Below, in pieces: positions 1 to 7,433 of a stretch of 64,000 nt of DNA (positions within the stretch are counted from its first letter, which is position 1; the number at the start of each line of letters is the position of its first letter). The notes beneath the pieces were generated by a model. The model worked only from the letters and a program-made list of their open reading frames with translations, ran no database searches and had not been told where the DNA came from. The position numbers and the translations under genes are program-made. The stretch spans positions 2,927,001-2,991,000 of the forward strand of contig NC_015703.1 in the NCBI RefSeq assembly GCF_000218895.1, written 5' to 3'. The DNA is from Runella slithyformis DSM 19594. GTDB taxonomy: Bacteria > Bacteroidota > Bacteroidia > Cytophagales > Spirosomataceae.

Positions 1-1
1 A

Positions 2-703
2 GGCGGAGGCTTCAACGGAGCGGGAGAAGGAATGATGGGGGACAAAGTCATTAAATTGCCTACCAAAAGAGGCCCCGCGGCGCTGAGAACGCTTTTGCTT
101 GATTACGAAACTAACGCCTACGAAGGAGAATATTACAACGATTATTTCCTGCGTCAGGGCAACAAATATTTCTATTCGATGCTGAAACCTCTGGCTGACT
201 TAACGACCGTAGTGAGCAGCGATTATGTCGATTGGGACCATGAAGAGCCGTTTCAGACCGAAGTAGGGGTAGGAGAATGTGCAAGTGTACTTATTGACTT
301 GGTGGCGACAACGATCATTGAGGCCAATGACAAGCTTGCCTGGGCCAACGAAAATCTCGAAAAAGCCATTTGGGCCGACGCCATTTATCACGCTTACAAT
401 GTATTCGTGACGGGAGCCAAAGCCTTATTGGTAAGCAAAGGCATACCGACCAATACCCAATACGGTATTGTCAGAGACTTTGACGAACATTTCGGCGCGG
501 ATTTCAGCGATCTTTCCGAAGGCGCTTCGTTTAAAGAACTGGTGTTCAGCATCAATAAAAACGAACCGACCGAAGCCTTTGCCCGCGAATTTGTGGCTAA
601 AGCTACCCGATTTGTCGAAAAGGTGAACGCGATTCGCCGGCAACAGTTGGAAAGTGAAGGAGAGCCTGAATTGGCGCTCGTTGAGTTTGGAAAAGACAGT
701 TAA
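2..703 (+). CDS. Nitrite/sulfite reductase, C-terminal part with HEPN-like tail (5' end outside window)
   Basis: The reading frame is open from the first bases of the window, so the gene starts upstream and only its last 233 codons are seen. The first residues (GGGFNGAGEG, then GDKVIKLPTKRGPAALR) resemble the end of the siroheme/4Fe-4S domain of ferredoxin-type nitrite and sulfite reductases. The rest, about 190 residues, is a mostly helical tail (YHAYNVFVTGAKALL) that resembles a HEPN domain; such tails are known on sulfite-reductase-like proteins of Bacteroidota. The cofactor cysteines lie outside the window. The gene is followed after 13 bases by cobA, which makes the siroheme precursor, and a nitrate reductase operon lies at 54-61 kb, so a role as assimilatory nitrite reductase is more likely than sulfite reduction. 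The family is fairly sure; the substrate is inferred. Confidence 0.6.
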   Translation, partial: GGGFNGAGEGMMGDKVIKLPTKRGPAALRTLLLDYETNAYEGEYYNDYFLRQGNKYFYSMLKPLADLTTVVSSDYVDWDHEEPFQTEVGVGECASVLIDLVATTIIEANDKLAWANENLEKAIWADAIYHAYNVFVTGAKALLVSKGIPTNTQYGIVRDFDEHFGADFSDLSEGASFKELVFSINKNEPTEAFAREFVAKATRFVEKVNAIRRQQLESEGEPELALVEFGKDS

Positions 704-716
704 GAACGGAAAGAAA

Positions 717-1460
717 ATGAAAGTTACGCTTATTGGAGCAGGGCCGGGCGATCCGGAGTTGATCACGCTGAAAGGCATCAGGGCATTGGAATCGGCCGAC
801 GTTGTGCTGCACGATGCACTCTCAAGTACAGAGTTGCTGGAGTATTGCAGGCCCGAGTGCGTCATTGTCAACGTGGGAAAACGCTTTGCGCAGCATAGCT
901 GCAATCAGGATGTGATCAATCACCTGATCGTGGAATACGCCCAACAGTACGGCCATGTAGTGCGTCTCAAAGGAGGTGACCCGTTCATTTTCGGTCGTGG
1001 GTATGAAGAGATGGAATACGCTCAACGCCACGGCATTGAGGTGCAGGTAGTACCCGGTATTTCGAGCAGTTATGCCGTTCCGGCACTGGCGGGAATTCCG
1101 TTGACCACGCGTGGTCTGAGTGAAAGTTTTTGGGTAGTGACCGGTACCACCAAAGACCACAAGCTTTCCAATGATTTGGCGCTGGCAGCGCAATCATCGG
1201 CAACGGTTGTGGTATTGATGGGCATGCACAAGCTTCCCGAAATTGTAGAAACCTACGCCCAACTCGGAAAGATAGACTTACCCGTCGCAATTATTCAGAA
1301 CGGTACCCGTCCGGAGGAGAAAATAGTGACCGGAAAGGTTGGAAATATTCTTCAATTAGTTCAGGCCGAAGGGATTGGCTCACCGGCCATCATTGTGCTG
1401 GGAGCCGTGGCTCAATTGGCCGATAACGTAAAAAAGCTTACTCAGTTAGTGAATTATTAA
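717..1460 (+). CDS. cobA: Uroporphyrinogen-III C-methyltransferase
   Basis: This SAM-dependent enzyme methylates uroporphyrinogen III at C-2 and C-7 to precorrin-2, the first committed step to siroheme. The 247-residue protein has the usual family length and motifs: VTLIGAGPGDPELITLKG at the N-terminus, VVLHDALSS, the GGDPFIFGRG loop near residue 83, VVPGISS near 110 and GIPLTTRG near 125. The frame is open further upstream (to 654), but that extension overlaps the preceding gene by 50 bases and is not family-like, so ATG 717 is chosen. It sits 13 bases after the nitrite/sulfite reductase gene, probably in one operon, and supplies that enzyme's cofactor. No fused precorrin-2 dehydrogenase/ferrochelatase domain is present, so that step must be encoded elsewhere. 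A terminator follows at 1489. Confidence 0.93.
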   Translation: MKVTLIGAGPGDPELITLKGIRALESADVVLHDALSSTELLEYCRPECVIVNVGKRFAQHSCNQDVINHLIVEYAQQYGHVVRLKGGDPFIFGRGYEEMEYAQRHGIEVQVVPGISSSYAVPALAGIPLTTRGLSESFWVVTGTTKDHKLSNDLALAAQSSATVVVLMGMHKLPEIVETYAQLGKIDLPVAIIQNGTRPEEKIVTGKVGNILQLVQAEGIGSPAIIVLGAVAQLADNVKKLTQLVNY

Positions 1461-1488
1461 CCCACTCTTAATGAAGTACCTTTGCCTG

Positions 1489-1525
1489 AGCGGTTTTTGA
1501 GCGAAAGCTTAAAAACCGCTTTTTT
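1489..1525 (+). terminator. Rho-independent terminator after cobA
   Basis: AGCGGTTTTTGAGC pairs with GCTTAAAAACCGCT around a short cgaaa loop and runs into six T residues. It ends the reductase-cobA transcript and separates it from the moeB-mnmD pair. Confidence 0.85.
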
Positions 1526-1561
1526 GATGGATAATGCCTCGTCTGATGGGCGTTTTCTTCC

Positions 1562-1592
1562 TTTGGATTGACTTATTTGTCCGTTATTTTTG
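1562..1592 (+). promoter_or_regulatory. Candidate Bacteroidota-type promoter of moeB
   Basis: TTTG at 1562-1565 is followed by exactly 19 bases and then TATTTTTG at 1585-1592, matching the -33 TTTG / -7 TAnnTTTG pattern of the primary sigma factor of Bacteroidota. The predicted start lies about 45 bases before the moeB ATG. A short inverted repeat (TGTCC at 1578, GGACA at 1595) surrounds the -7 box and could be an operator, but this is weak. Confidence 0.4.
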
Positions 1593-1645
1593 TTGGACAT
1601 TACAACGAACAGAAACCTGATTTTATATAAACCAACAAACATACA

Positions 1646-2731
1646 ATGCTCTCTTCGGACGAATTGCGTCGTTATAGCCGCCATTTATTGATTCCCGAAT
1701 TTGGGAATGAAGGCCAGGAACGGCTCAAAGCAGCGCGGGTGCTGGTCATCGGTTGCGGTGGTTTGGGCAGCCCGATTTTGCTGTACCTGGCCGCTGCCGG
1801 TGTAGGTACCCTTGGCATTATCGACGGCGACCGCGTAGATGAGAGCAACCTGCAGCGCCAAATTTTGTACGGAACGGATTCCATTGGCAAAGCCAAAGTG
1901 GAAGAAACCGCCAATCGTCTGCGTACTCTTAATCCTTTTTGCACAATTGAACCGTACTTTGAGCTGCTTACGGCTCAAAATGCCCTGGCCATTTTGGCAC
2001 AATATGACCTCGTCGTTGATGGCTCTGACAATTTTCCTACGCGTTATTTGGTCAATGACGCGTGTGTGTTGTTGAATAAACCGCTTGTTTACGGGGCTAT
2101 CTATCGTTTTGAAGGACAGGTAGCGGTTTTTAATTACCAAAACAGCCCTCATTACCGGGACCTGTTTCCGACGCCTCCGTCCCCGGAGCTGGCCCCCAAT
2201 TGTGCCGAAGCGGGGGTGTTGGGCGTATTGCCCGGCATTATCGGAAGCATTCAGGCCAACGAAGCCATTAAACTGCTGGCGGGGATCGGCGAGCCGCTGA
2301 TCGGGAAACTGTTTGTCATGGATGCCCTGACCCTCACGACCCGAATCATAAAAATTCCCCGCTTGCCGGAGCGCCCTGTGATTGCTCAATTGATAGACTA
2401 TGACGAATTTTGCGGCGTCAAAGCAACCGAGCCCGAAACGGAGATCACGGTCCGGCAACTGGCTGAAATGATCGAAGGAAACGTTGATTTTCAGTTGATC
2501 GATGTTCGGGAAACGCACGAGTACACCCTTGATAACCTGGGAGGCGAGTTGATGCCGTTGTCGCGGTTGGTTGAGTTTGTGGATAAAATAAGTCGTACAA
2601 AACCCGTTATTATTCACTGTCAAAGCGGAATGAGGAGTCAGAAAGCCATAAAGCAATTGCGGGCAGGGCATGGATTCACCAACCTCAAAAACCTGACAGG
2701 CGGAATGGCGGCAGTTAGAAAGATGCACTGA
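1646..2731 (+). CDS. moeB: MoeB/ThiF-type adenylyltransferase with rhodanese domain
   Basis: The E1-like domain (residues 1-245) adenylates the C-terminus of a ubiquitin-like sulfur carrier such as MoaD or ThiS. It shows the nucleotide loop GCGGLGS (36-42), DGSDNFPTRYL (125-135), and the conserved C186 in PNCAEAGVLG. A rhodanese domain (about 265-361) carries the active-site C325 in IHCQSGMRS, as in MoeZ/MOCS3 proteins that also deliver the sulfur. The paired CxxC zinc motifs of E. coli MoeB are missing: the first is HYRD (169-172) and the second has only C256. The gene ends 3 bases before mnmD. It may serve molybdopterin synthesis for the nitrate reductase at 54.4 kb, or thiamine synthesis; sequence alone does not decide. 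Confidence 0.85.
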   Translation: MLSSDELRRYSRHLLIPEFGNEGQERLKAARVLVIGCGGLGSPILLYLAAAGVGTLGIIDGDRVDESNLQRQILYGTDSIGKAKVEETANRLRTLNPFCTIEPYFELLTAQNALAILAQYDLVVDGSDNFPTRYLVNDACVLLNKPLVYGAIYRFEGQVAVFNYQNSPHYRDLFPTPPSPELAPNCAEAGVLGVLPGIIGSIQANEAIKLLAGIGEPLIGKLFVMDALTLTTRIIKIPRLPERPVIAQLIDYDEFCGVKATEPETEITVRQLAEMIEGNVDFQLIDVRETHEYTLDNLGGELMPLSRLVEFVDKISRTKPVIIHCQSGMRSQKAIKQLRAGHGFTNLKNLTGGMAAVRKMH

Positions 2732-2734
2732 AAA

Positions 2735-3430
2735 ATGAGTATTCAACGTATTTTAACCGCTGATGGCTCACATACGTTATGGAATGAAGAGCTCAATGCG
2801 TATTACCATTCGGTCAACGGAGCCTTGCAGGAATCACAACTTATTTACATTGAATTGGGCCTGAAAGAGGCCATGGCGCGCCGGACAACCATGGCCTCTA
2901 ATGAAGAACAGACGCCTTTGCGCATTTTTGAGATGGGTTTTGGAACCGGGCTCAATGCTTTACTGACGTGGCTGGAAGCCGAAAAAGCACAAATTCCGAT
3001 TCATTATACCGCCGTTGAGGCGTATCCGTTAGCGGAGGAGCAGGCAGCGGCTCTCAACTACGACGGGTTGTTGGCAACCAACCGATTGTTGCAGCTTCAC
3101 CGGGCACCCTGGGAAACAAAACAAGTGTTTTTCCCTTATTTTACCTTCGAAAAACACCTTTCAACGCTTCAGGAGTATACAACGGAATGTCAGTTTGACG
3201 CCATTTACTACGATGCCTTTGCCCCCTCGGCGCAAGCGGAACTTTGGGAGCGGGAAATCTTTGAACAACTGGCCGGAATGCTCAGGCCCGGAGGAAACCT
3301 TACGACCTACTGTTCAAAAAGCTACGTGCAGCGCAATCTCAAAGCGGCGGGATTTACGGTGCAAAAACACCCCGGCCCGCGTGGAAAACGGGAAGTGCTG
3401 CGGGCGGTTATGACGGAGCCCGCTTTCTGA
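2735..3430 (+). CDS. mnmD: tRNA 5-methylaminomethyl-2-thiouridine methyltransferase (MnmD)
   Basis: The 231-residue protein matches the methyltransferase half of E. coli MnmC, which makes the final methyl transfer in mnm5s2U34 synthesis. It begins with the family opening (LTADGSHTLWNEELNAYYHS). The SAM loop is EMGFGTGLN at 66-74, the acidic motif is YYDAFAP near 160, and RPGGNLTTYCSK and GPRGKREVLRA come late. The FAD oxidase half of MnmC is absent, as in the stand-alone MnmD form common outside gammaproteobacteria. It starts 3 bases after moeB. The thiolase mnmA of the same modification lies at 62.8 kb. Confidence 0.9.
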   Translation: MSIQRILTADGSHTLWNEELNAYYHSVNGALQESQLIYIELGLKEAMARRTTMASNEEQTPLRIFEMGFGTGLNALLTWLEAEKAQIPIHYTAVEAYPLAEEQAAALNYDGLLATNRLLQLHRAPWETKQVFFPYFTFEKHLSTLQEYTTECQFDAIYYDAFAPSAQAELWEREIFEQLAGMLRPGGNLTTYCSKSYVQRNLKAAGFTVQKHPGPRGKREVLRAVMTEPAF

Positions 3431-3486
3431 GCAGTTTGGGCATTGGTACGGGTTTTTATACTGTTCTCTAAAAACCTGTATAGCAA

Positions 3487-4152
3487 ATGAATGCAAAACC
3501 GTCGTTTTGGGTCCGAAATGGATTGTCATTGGCGTTGTTGACCTGCTTTCTTCTTTTTTGGCTGGCACAGGCCCTGACGGGGCATCACGAATACAATCGC
3601 GAACAGCTGGAAAAAGGGCTGTCTTCCCTTTCATTGGGGAAGTATTTACACACGGGACATTTTCTTTCTACAACGTTCGAAAATTGGGAAAGTGAATTTT
3701 TTCAAATGCTCGTCTATGTACTGTTTACCATTTCATTACGACAACAGGGATCGGCAGAATCCAAGTCATTGGGGGGCGAAGAAGCGGAAGACAAACCGCC
3801 CCAAGTCCATCCAAAAGCCCCTTGGGCGGTGAAAAAGGGCGGAATTTGGCTTAAATTATACGCAAACTCCTTATCTTTTGCTCTGTTTTTGCTGTTTATC
3901 TTCTCTTTCGGCTTACATGCCTACGGCAGTTATGAAGACTACCGGGAGCGGCAAAATTATACCCATGACATTGTTGAGCCTTTTGGACGCTACATGTCCG
4001 GGAGTCGGTTTTGGTTTGAGTCTTTTCAAAATTGGCAAAGTGAGTTTTTGGCCGTTTTGACCATCGTGTTTTTAAGCATTTATCTGCGTCAAAAAGGCTC
4101 ACCGGAGTCAAAAGCGGTCGATGCGCCTCACCGACAAACCGGAAAAGAATAA
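3487..4152 (+). CDS. DUF6766-like membrane protein with internal duplication
   Basis: The 221-residue protein is built from two similar halves. Each has a membrane segment (about 12-30 and 123-142), a short loop, and a second membrane segment that follows F(E/Q)NW(E/Q)SEF and ends in LRQ(Q/K)GS(A/P)ESK (about 66-92 and 178-204). A charged linker (about 95-115) joins them, so four membrane spans are expected with both ends inside. The repeated motifs match the DUF6766 family as I remember it; no function is known. A hairpin overlapping the stop codon (4152-4183) ends the transcript. Confidence 0.7.
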   Translation: MNAKPSFWVRNGLSLALLTCFLLFWLAQALTGHHEYNREQLEKGLSSLSLGKYLHTGHFLSTTFENWESEFFQMLVYVLFTISLRQQGSAESKSLGGEEAEDKPPQVHPKAPWAVKKGGIWLKLYANSLSFALFLLFIFSFGLHAYGSYEDYRERQNYTHDIVEPFGRYMSGSRFWFESFQNWQSEFLAVLTIVFLSIYLRQKGSPESKAVDAPHRQTGKE

Positions 4153-4183
4153 TTTCCCTACAGATGGCCGTCCGCAGGGAAAT
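4152..4183. terminator. Hairpin between convergent genes
   Basis: ATTTCCCT (4152-4159) and AGGGAAAT (4176-4183) form a perfect 8-base stem between two genes that converge. Both sides are AT-rich, so it may end transcription in both directions. The stem includes the last base of the upstream stop codon. Confidence 0.5.
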
Positions 4184-4187
4184 AATA

Positions 4188-4679
4188 TTACAGACTCATC
4201 AACAGCTTTGTCAAAATAAATATCCAAGTACCCATAAAAACCAGCGGCATGATCAAAATAGAGAATTTCTCCATTCTTCTGATTGCGAGAGAAGCGTCAA
4301 CCGGAGGGTAGTTATCGTCCATATCATCGCACTGATCAAATTTTTCCTGCAATGAATCTAACGACTTGCTGCGGGCCAATATCCCTACAAATACGCACGT
4401 ACAGGCAATCAGCGCGGCCGAGGGAATGAGCCACAGAAGAAGATCCTGCTGTCCGGCAAAAATCGGACTTTTTGCTTCCTTCGGGGCGTTGGCTACGCCC
4501 GCATATCCGCCAAAGAAAAAGGATTGAGAGATCGCAAGCCAAATAGTACGTTGGTTGATAATATCATGTACCTCTACGATTCGCTGCCTCATGAGAGTAT
4601 AGAACTCCTCCCAAGGCATACTTTTTTTCTCGGGAGGATTAATACGGCTTTTTTCCAGTTTTGCAGTGTTTGTTGTCAT
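4188..4679 (-). CDS. Hypothetical membrane protein
   Basis: This 163-residue protein is not recognised. It has a polar N-terminus with lysines and a helix (about 23-43), then three hydrophobic stretches: about 46-62 (IWLAISQSFFFGGYAG), 80-102 (LLLWLIPSAALIACTCVFVG) and 139-161 (FSILIMPLVFMGTWIFILT). An acidic loop (DQCDDMDDN) lies between the last two. It converges with the DUF6766 gene and is read in the same direction as the SDR gene behind it, 43 bases away. The gene looks real from its start, length and membrane pattern; no role can be given. Confidence 0.6.
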   Translation of the reverse strand: MTTNTAKLEKSRINPPEKKSMPWEEFYTLMRQRIVEVHDIINQRTIWLAISQSFFFGGYAGVANAPKEAKSPIFAGQQDLLLWLIPSAALIACTCVFVGILARSKSLDSLQEKFDQCDDMDDNYPPVDASLAIRRMEKFSILIMPLVFMGTWIFILTKLLMSL

Positions 4680-4721
4680 TATCTATTCTTTTATAAGGGG
4701 TATAACTAAATATAATTCGAT

Positions 4722-5486
4722 TTAAAGGCTCATCCCGCCGTCTACAAAAATGTTTTGGCCCGTGATGTAGCGCCCGGCATCCGAGCAGAGAAATACCGCC
4801 ATCCCGGCACAGTCTTCCGGCTGTCCCATGTTTCCCTCGGGAGTGGTCATTCGTTGGGCTATTCGTTGTTCTACCTCCGGTACAGGTTCTGAAATGCGCG
4901 CTGTATCAATGACCCCCGGCGCTAAGTTATTGACCGTAACGCCTTTGTCGGCCAATTGAAGGGACACGTTTTGAACGAGATTAAAAACGGCGGACTTGGT
5001 AGCGGCATATACGATCATGGCCGGGTGCGGTTTGACCTGCTGCACACTTCCGATGGTCAGGATCCGTCCCCATCCTTTTTGAATCATCGGCGGGGCAAAG
5101 AGCTGCATAAGCAGCAACGTGGATTTAAAATTGGCATTGACCTGTAGATCAAAATCACTTTCCGTCACCTGCTCCCACTCTTTGGCTATCTGTACCGATG
5201 CATTTATGACCAGAATATCAACCGTATCGGTGAGGTTATTTATTTTCCGAAAAAAATTTTTAACGCCATTCGGTTTTGAAAAGTCAGCCTTCACGATCGG
5301 CACTTTACTTTTGGGCTGATTCATTTCTTTGACGGTCTGTTCAGCGTCTTTGCGTTTTGAGTGATAGTGAATAATGACATTGGCACCGTATTCAGCGAGC
5401 GTGACGGCAATCGCTTTGCCGATTCCCTGACTCGAGCCGGTGACCACGGCGGTCTTCCCCGATAAATTGAGACGTTCTGAAAGCAT
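4722..5486 (-). CDS. Short-chain dehydrogenase/reductase
   Basis: This 254-residue NAD(P)-dependent oxidoreductase has the classical SDR plan. The cofactor loop is TGSSQGIG (16-23), the structural motif is INAS (94-97) in place of the usual NNAG, the catalytic triad is S147, Y160 and K164 (YAATK), and the end is GQNIFVDGGMSL. The motif AEYGANVIIHY with a basic KRK after the second strand suggests NADPH. It resembles 3-oxoacyl-ACP reductase-like and glucose-dehydrogenase-like members; the substrate cannot be told. It is read in the same direction as the FAD/Rieske gene, 46 bases downstream of it, so the two may be co-transcribed. Confidence 0.85.
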   Translation of the reverse strand: MLSERLNLSGKTAVVTGSSQGIGKAIAVTLAEYGANVIIHYHSKRKDAEQTVKEMNQPKSKVPIVKADFSKPNGVKNFFRKINNLTDTVDILVINASVQIAKEWEQVTESDFDLQVNANFKSTLLLMQLFAPPMIQKGWGRILTIGSVQQVKPHPAMIVYAATKSAVFNLVQNVSLQLADKGVTVNNLAPGVIDTARISEPVPEVEQRIAQRMTTPEGNMGQPEDCAGMAVFLCSDAGRYITGQNIFVDGGMSL

Positions 5487-5532
5487 ACTTTGTGTAAAAT
5501 TTAGGGGACGATAAAGGAATGGGGTACCCCGC

Positions 5533-7158
5533 TCAGCCCGTAATGTGAGGTTGGGCTAAATCAATAGGGGTCAGGTGCTTCCGTGCGGGGCCTGTCAGCA
5601 CCTTTCCGTGGGTATCAAATCGTGCTCCGTGACAGGGGCAATCCCAGCTTTTTTCTTCATTGTTCCAGCTGACTATGCAGCCGGCGTGGGTGCAAATAGG
5701 GTTTAAGGCACTGACAGTACCCTCTTTATCTTTGTAAACGGCGATCTTTTTTCCCTCCGTCTCGGCTACAATGCCGCTGTCATTGGCCAATTCGTTCACC
5801 GAAGTAAGGGCATGAACCGTGAAGCGGTCGAGGATAAAATGATAGATCACATCCACATTTTCTTTGACGGCTTCGCCCGCACTGGCCAACGGTTTAATGC
5901 GGGAAGGATCAAAGAGGTCGGACAATCGATTTTTATTGCCCGCGATCAGATCACTCAAAATCTTGGCCGACATTGTGCCCAGCATCATGCCGTTGCCGTT
6001 GTAGCCTGTGGCAACATAAATGCCCGGCGAAGCACCCGGCAGCAGCCCCGCGTACGGAAGGCCATCGGCGGGTACGTAATACTGAGAAGACCAACGATAC
6101 GCCATGGTATCGACGTCATAATGCCGGCGCACATAGGTTTCCAGCTCCTGAAAGGCCTGCTCAGGGCTGCTGTGGCCTGTTTTATGGTCATTTCCGCCTA
6201 CGATCAGGTATTTTTTTTCGTCGATGGTGTGGGTGCGAAAATAGTGGTAGGGGTCCTGCATATCGTAAACGAGAGCCTCCGGATACAGGTCATTTTTTAA
6301 GGTAACCGCCAATACATAGCTACGGTACGGGGCACAGAGAAAATGAAGCACATTGACACCCCCCGGAGGAATGTGCGTGGCATAGACCACATTTTTGGCT
6401 TGGATGCGGGCGTTTTGGGCAATGGCCAGGTGAATGTGCTCTTCCGATCTGATTTCCTGAATGCGGGTATCTTCAAGCACGACGCCGCCCAGTTTTATAA
6501 ATTCCAGGTGCAGTGCTGCGAGGTATTTTAAGGGGTGAAATTGGGCCTGATGATCAAATTCAACTACTTTGACTGCGGGAATGGGGGTGGGTGCTTTTGT
6601 TACAACCTGTGCCGCTACGCCGACTTTCAGCGCACTTTCGTACAGCTCATCCAACTCCTTGGCCTGTTTTTCGTCTTCGGCGTAGACATAGCCTTTTTTT
6701 AGCTCAAAATCGCAGTCAATGTTATAGGTATAAACCAGATCTTCGATGGTCCGGATGGCTCCTTGGATGGCCTTTGAAAACAGGACGGCGGCCTCTTCGC
6801 CAAAGCCTTTTTCGACTTCAGCGTAGGTCGTATCGGCGAAGGTGTTGATGTGGGCCGTAGTACCTCCGGTGGTGCCGAACCCAATGGTGTGGGCATCGGC
6901 AATGAGACATTCTTTCCCTTGTTTTTGAAGCAATAAGGCCGTGGTAAGGCCCGTAATCCCCCCCCCTACAATGAGTACATCGTAGGTTTTCTGAGGATTG
7001 AAGATCTCGGGCGGATAGTTTGTGCTGACCGGTTCTGATTGCCAAATACTTTCATGGTATCCGTCACGCTCGGACTTTACGGTTGTTGGGGATTGGGCCG
7101 CCGTTGCCTTGGCTCCGAGGGATTCTTTCCCGTCTTTACTGTTTCCAAACGTTTGCAT
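5533..7158 (-). CDS. FAD-dependent oxidoreductase (DAO type) with C-terminal Rieske domain
   Basis: The 541-residue protein joins a D-amino-acid-oxidase-type flavoprotein to a Rieske [2Fe-2S] domain. The FAD loop is VGGGITG (64-70), the DAO fold runs to about 420 and includes ATGYNGNGMMLGTMSA near its end. The Rieske domain holds the ligands C489/H491 (CTHAG) and C507/H510 (CPCHGARFD). The first 50 residues are polar and lack a signal peptide, so it is probably cytoplasmic. Fusions of this layout are found in many bacteria but their substrate is not established. Electron flow from an amine or hydroxyl substrate through FAD to the Rieske centre is inferred. A 275-base gap upstream, holding no convincing gene, should contain its promoter. 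Confidence 0.85.
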   Translation of the reverse strand: MQTFGNSKDGKESLGAKATAAQSPTTVKSERDGYHESIWQSEPVSTNYPPEIFNPQKTYDVLIVGGGITGLTTALLLQKQGKECLIADAHTIGFGTTGGTTAHINTFADTTYAEVEKGFGEEAAVLFSKAIQGAIRTIEDLVYTYNIDCDFELKKGYVYAEDEKQAKELDELYESALKVGVAAQVVTKAPTPIPAVKVVEFDHQAQFHPLKYLAALHLEFIKLGGVVLEDTRIQEIRSEEHIHLAIAQNARIQAKNVVYATHIPPGGVNVLHFLCAPYRSYVLAVTLKNDLYPEALVYDMQDPYHYFRTHTIDEKKYLIVGGNDHKTGHSSPEQAFQELETYVRRHYDVDTMAYRWSSQYYVPADGLPYAGLLPGASPGIYVATGYNGNGMMLGTMSAKILSDLIAGNKNRLSDLFDPSRIKPLASAGEAVKENVDVIYHFILDRFTVHALTSVNELANDSGIVAETEGKKIAVYKDKEGTVSALNPICTHAGCIVSWNNEEKSWDCPCHGARFDTHGKVLTGPARKHLTPIDLAQPHITG

Positions 7159-7433
7159 AGCAAATGCGATTAAATGATGAATGAACCAATTGACCGAGGT
7201 TGATTCATAATTTCTGAAAAATGTAAAAAATAACGCCGGTCAACCAAGCGGGCAGAATGTGTAATAATTTCATCAATACCGGGGTATATTGAGGTACAGA
7301 ACCCCAATCGTATTGAAGCCGAACCGGTCATATCAATCAGTGGTAAAGCTGCATATGTGTACTTTTTCGCCGGTTTTTTACGGCTAAAAACGTAACTTGC
7401 GACCTGCCCGCTCAAAGGAATGGGGCGAAGAAT

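Noticed and set aside
7170-7415. 81-codon minus-strand frame upstream of the FAD/Rieske gene
   Set aside because: No recognisable sequence, and it occupies the space expected for the promoter. Not supported as a gene.
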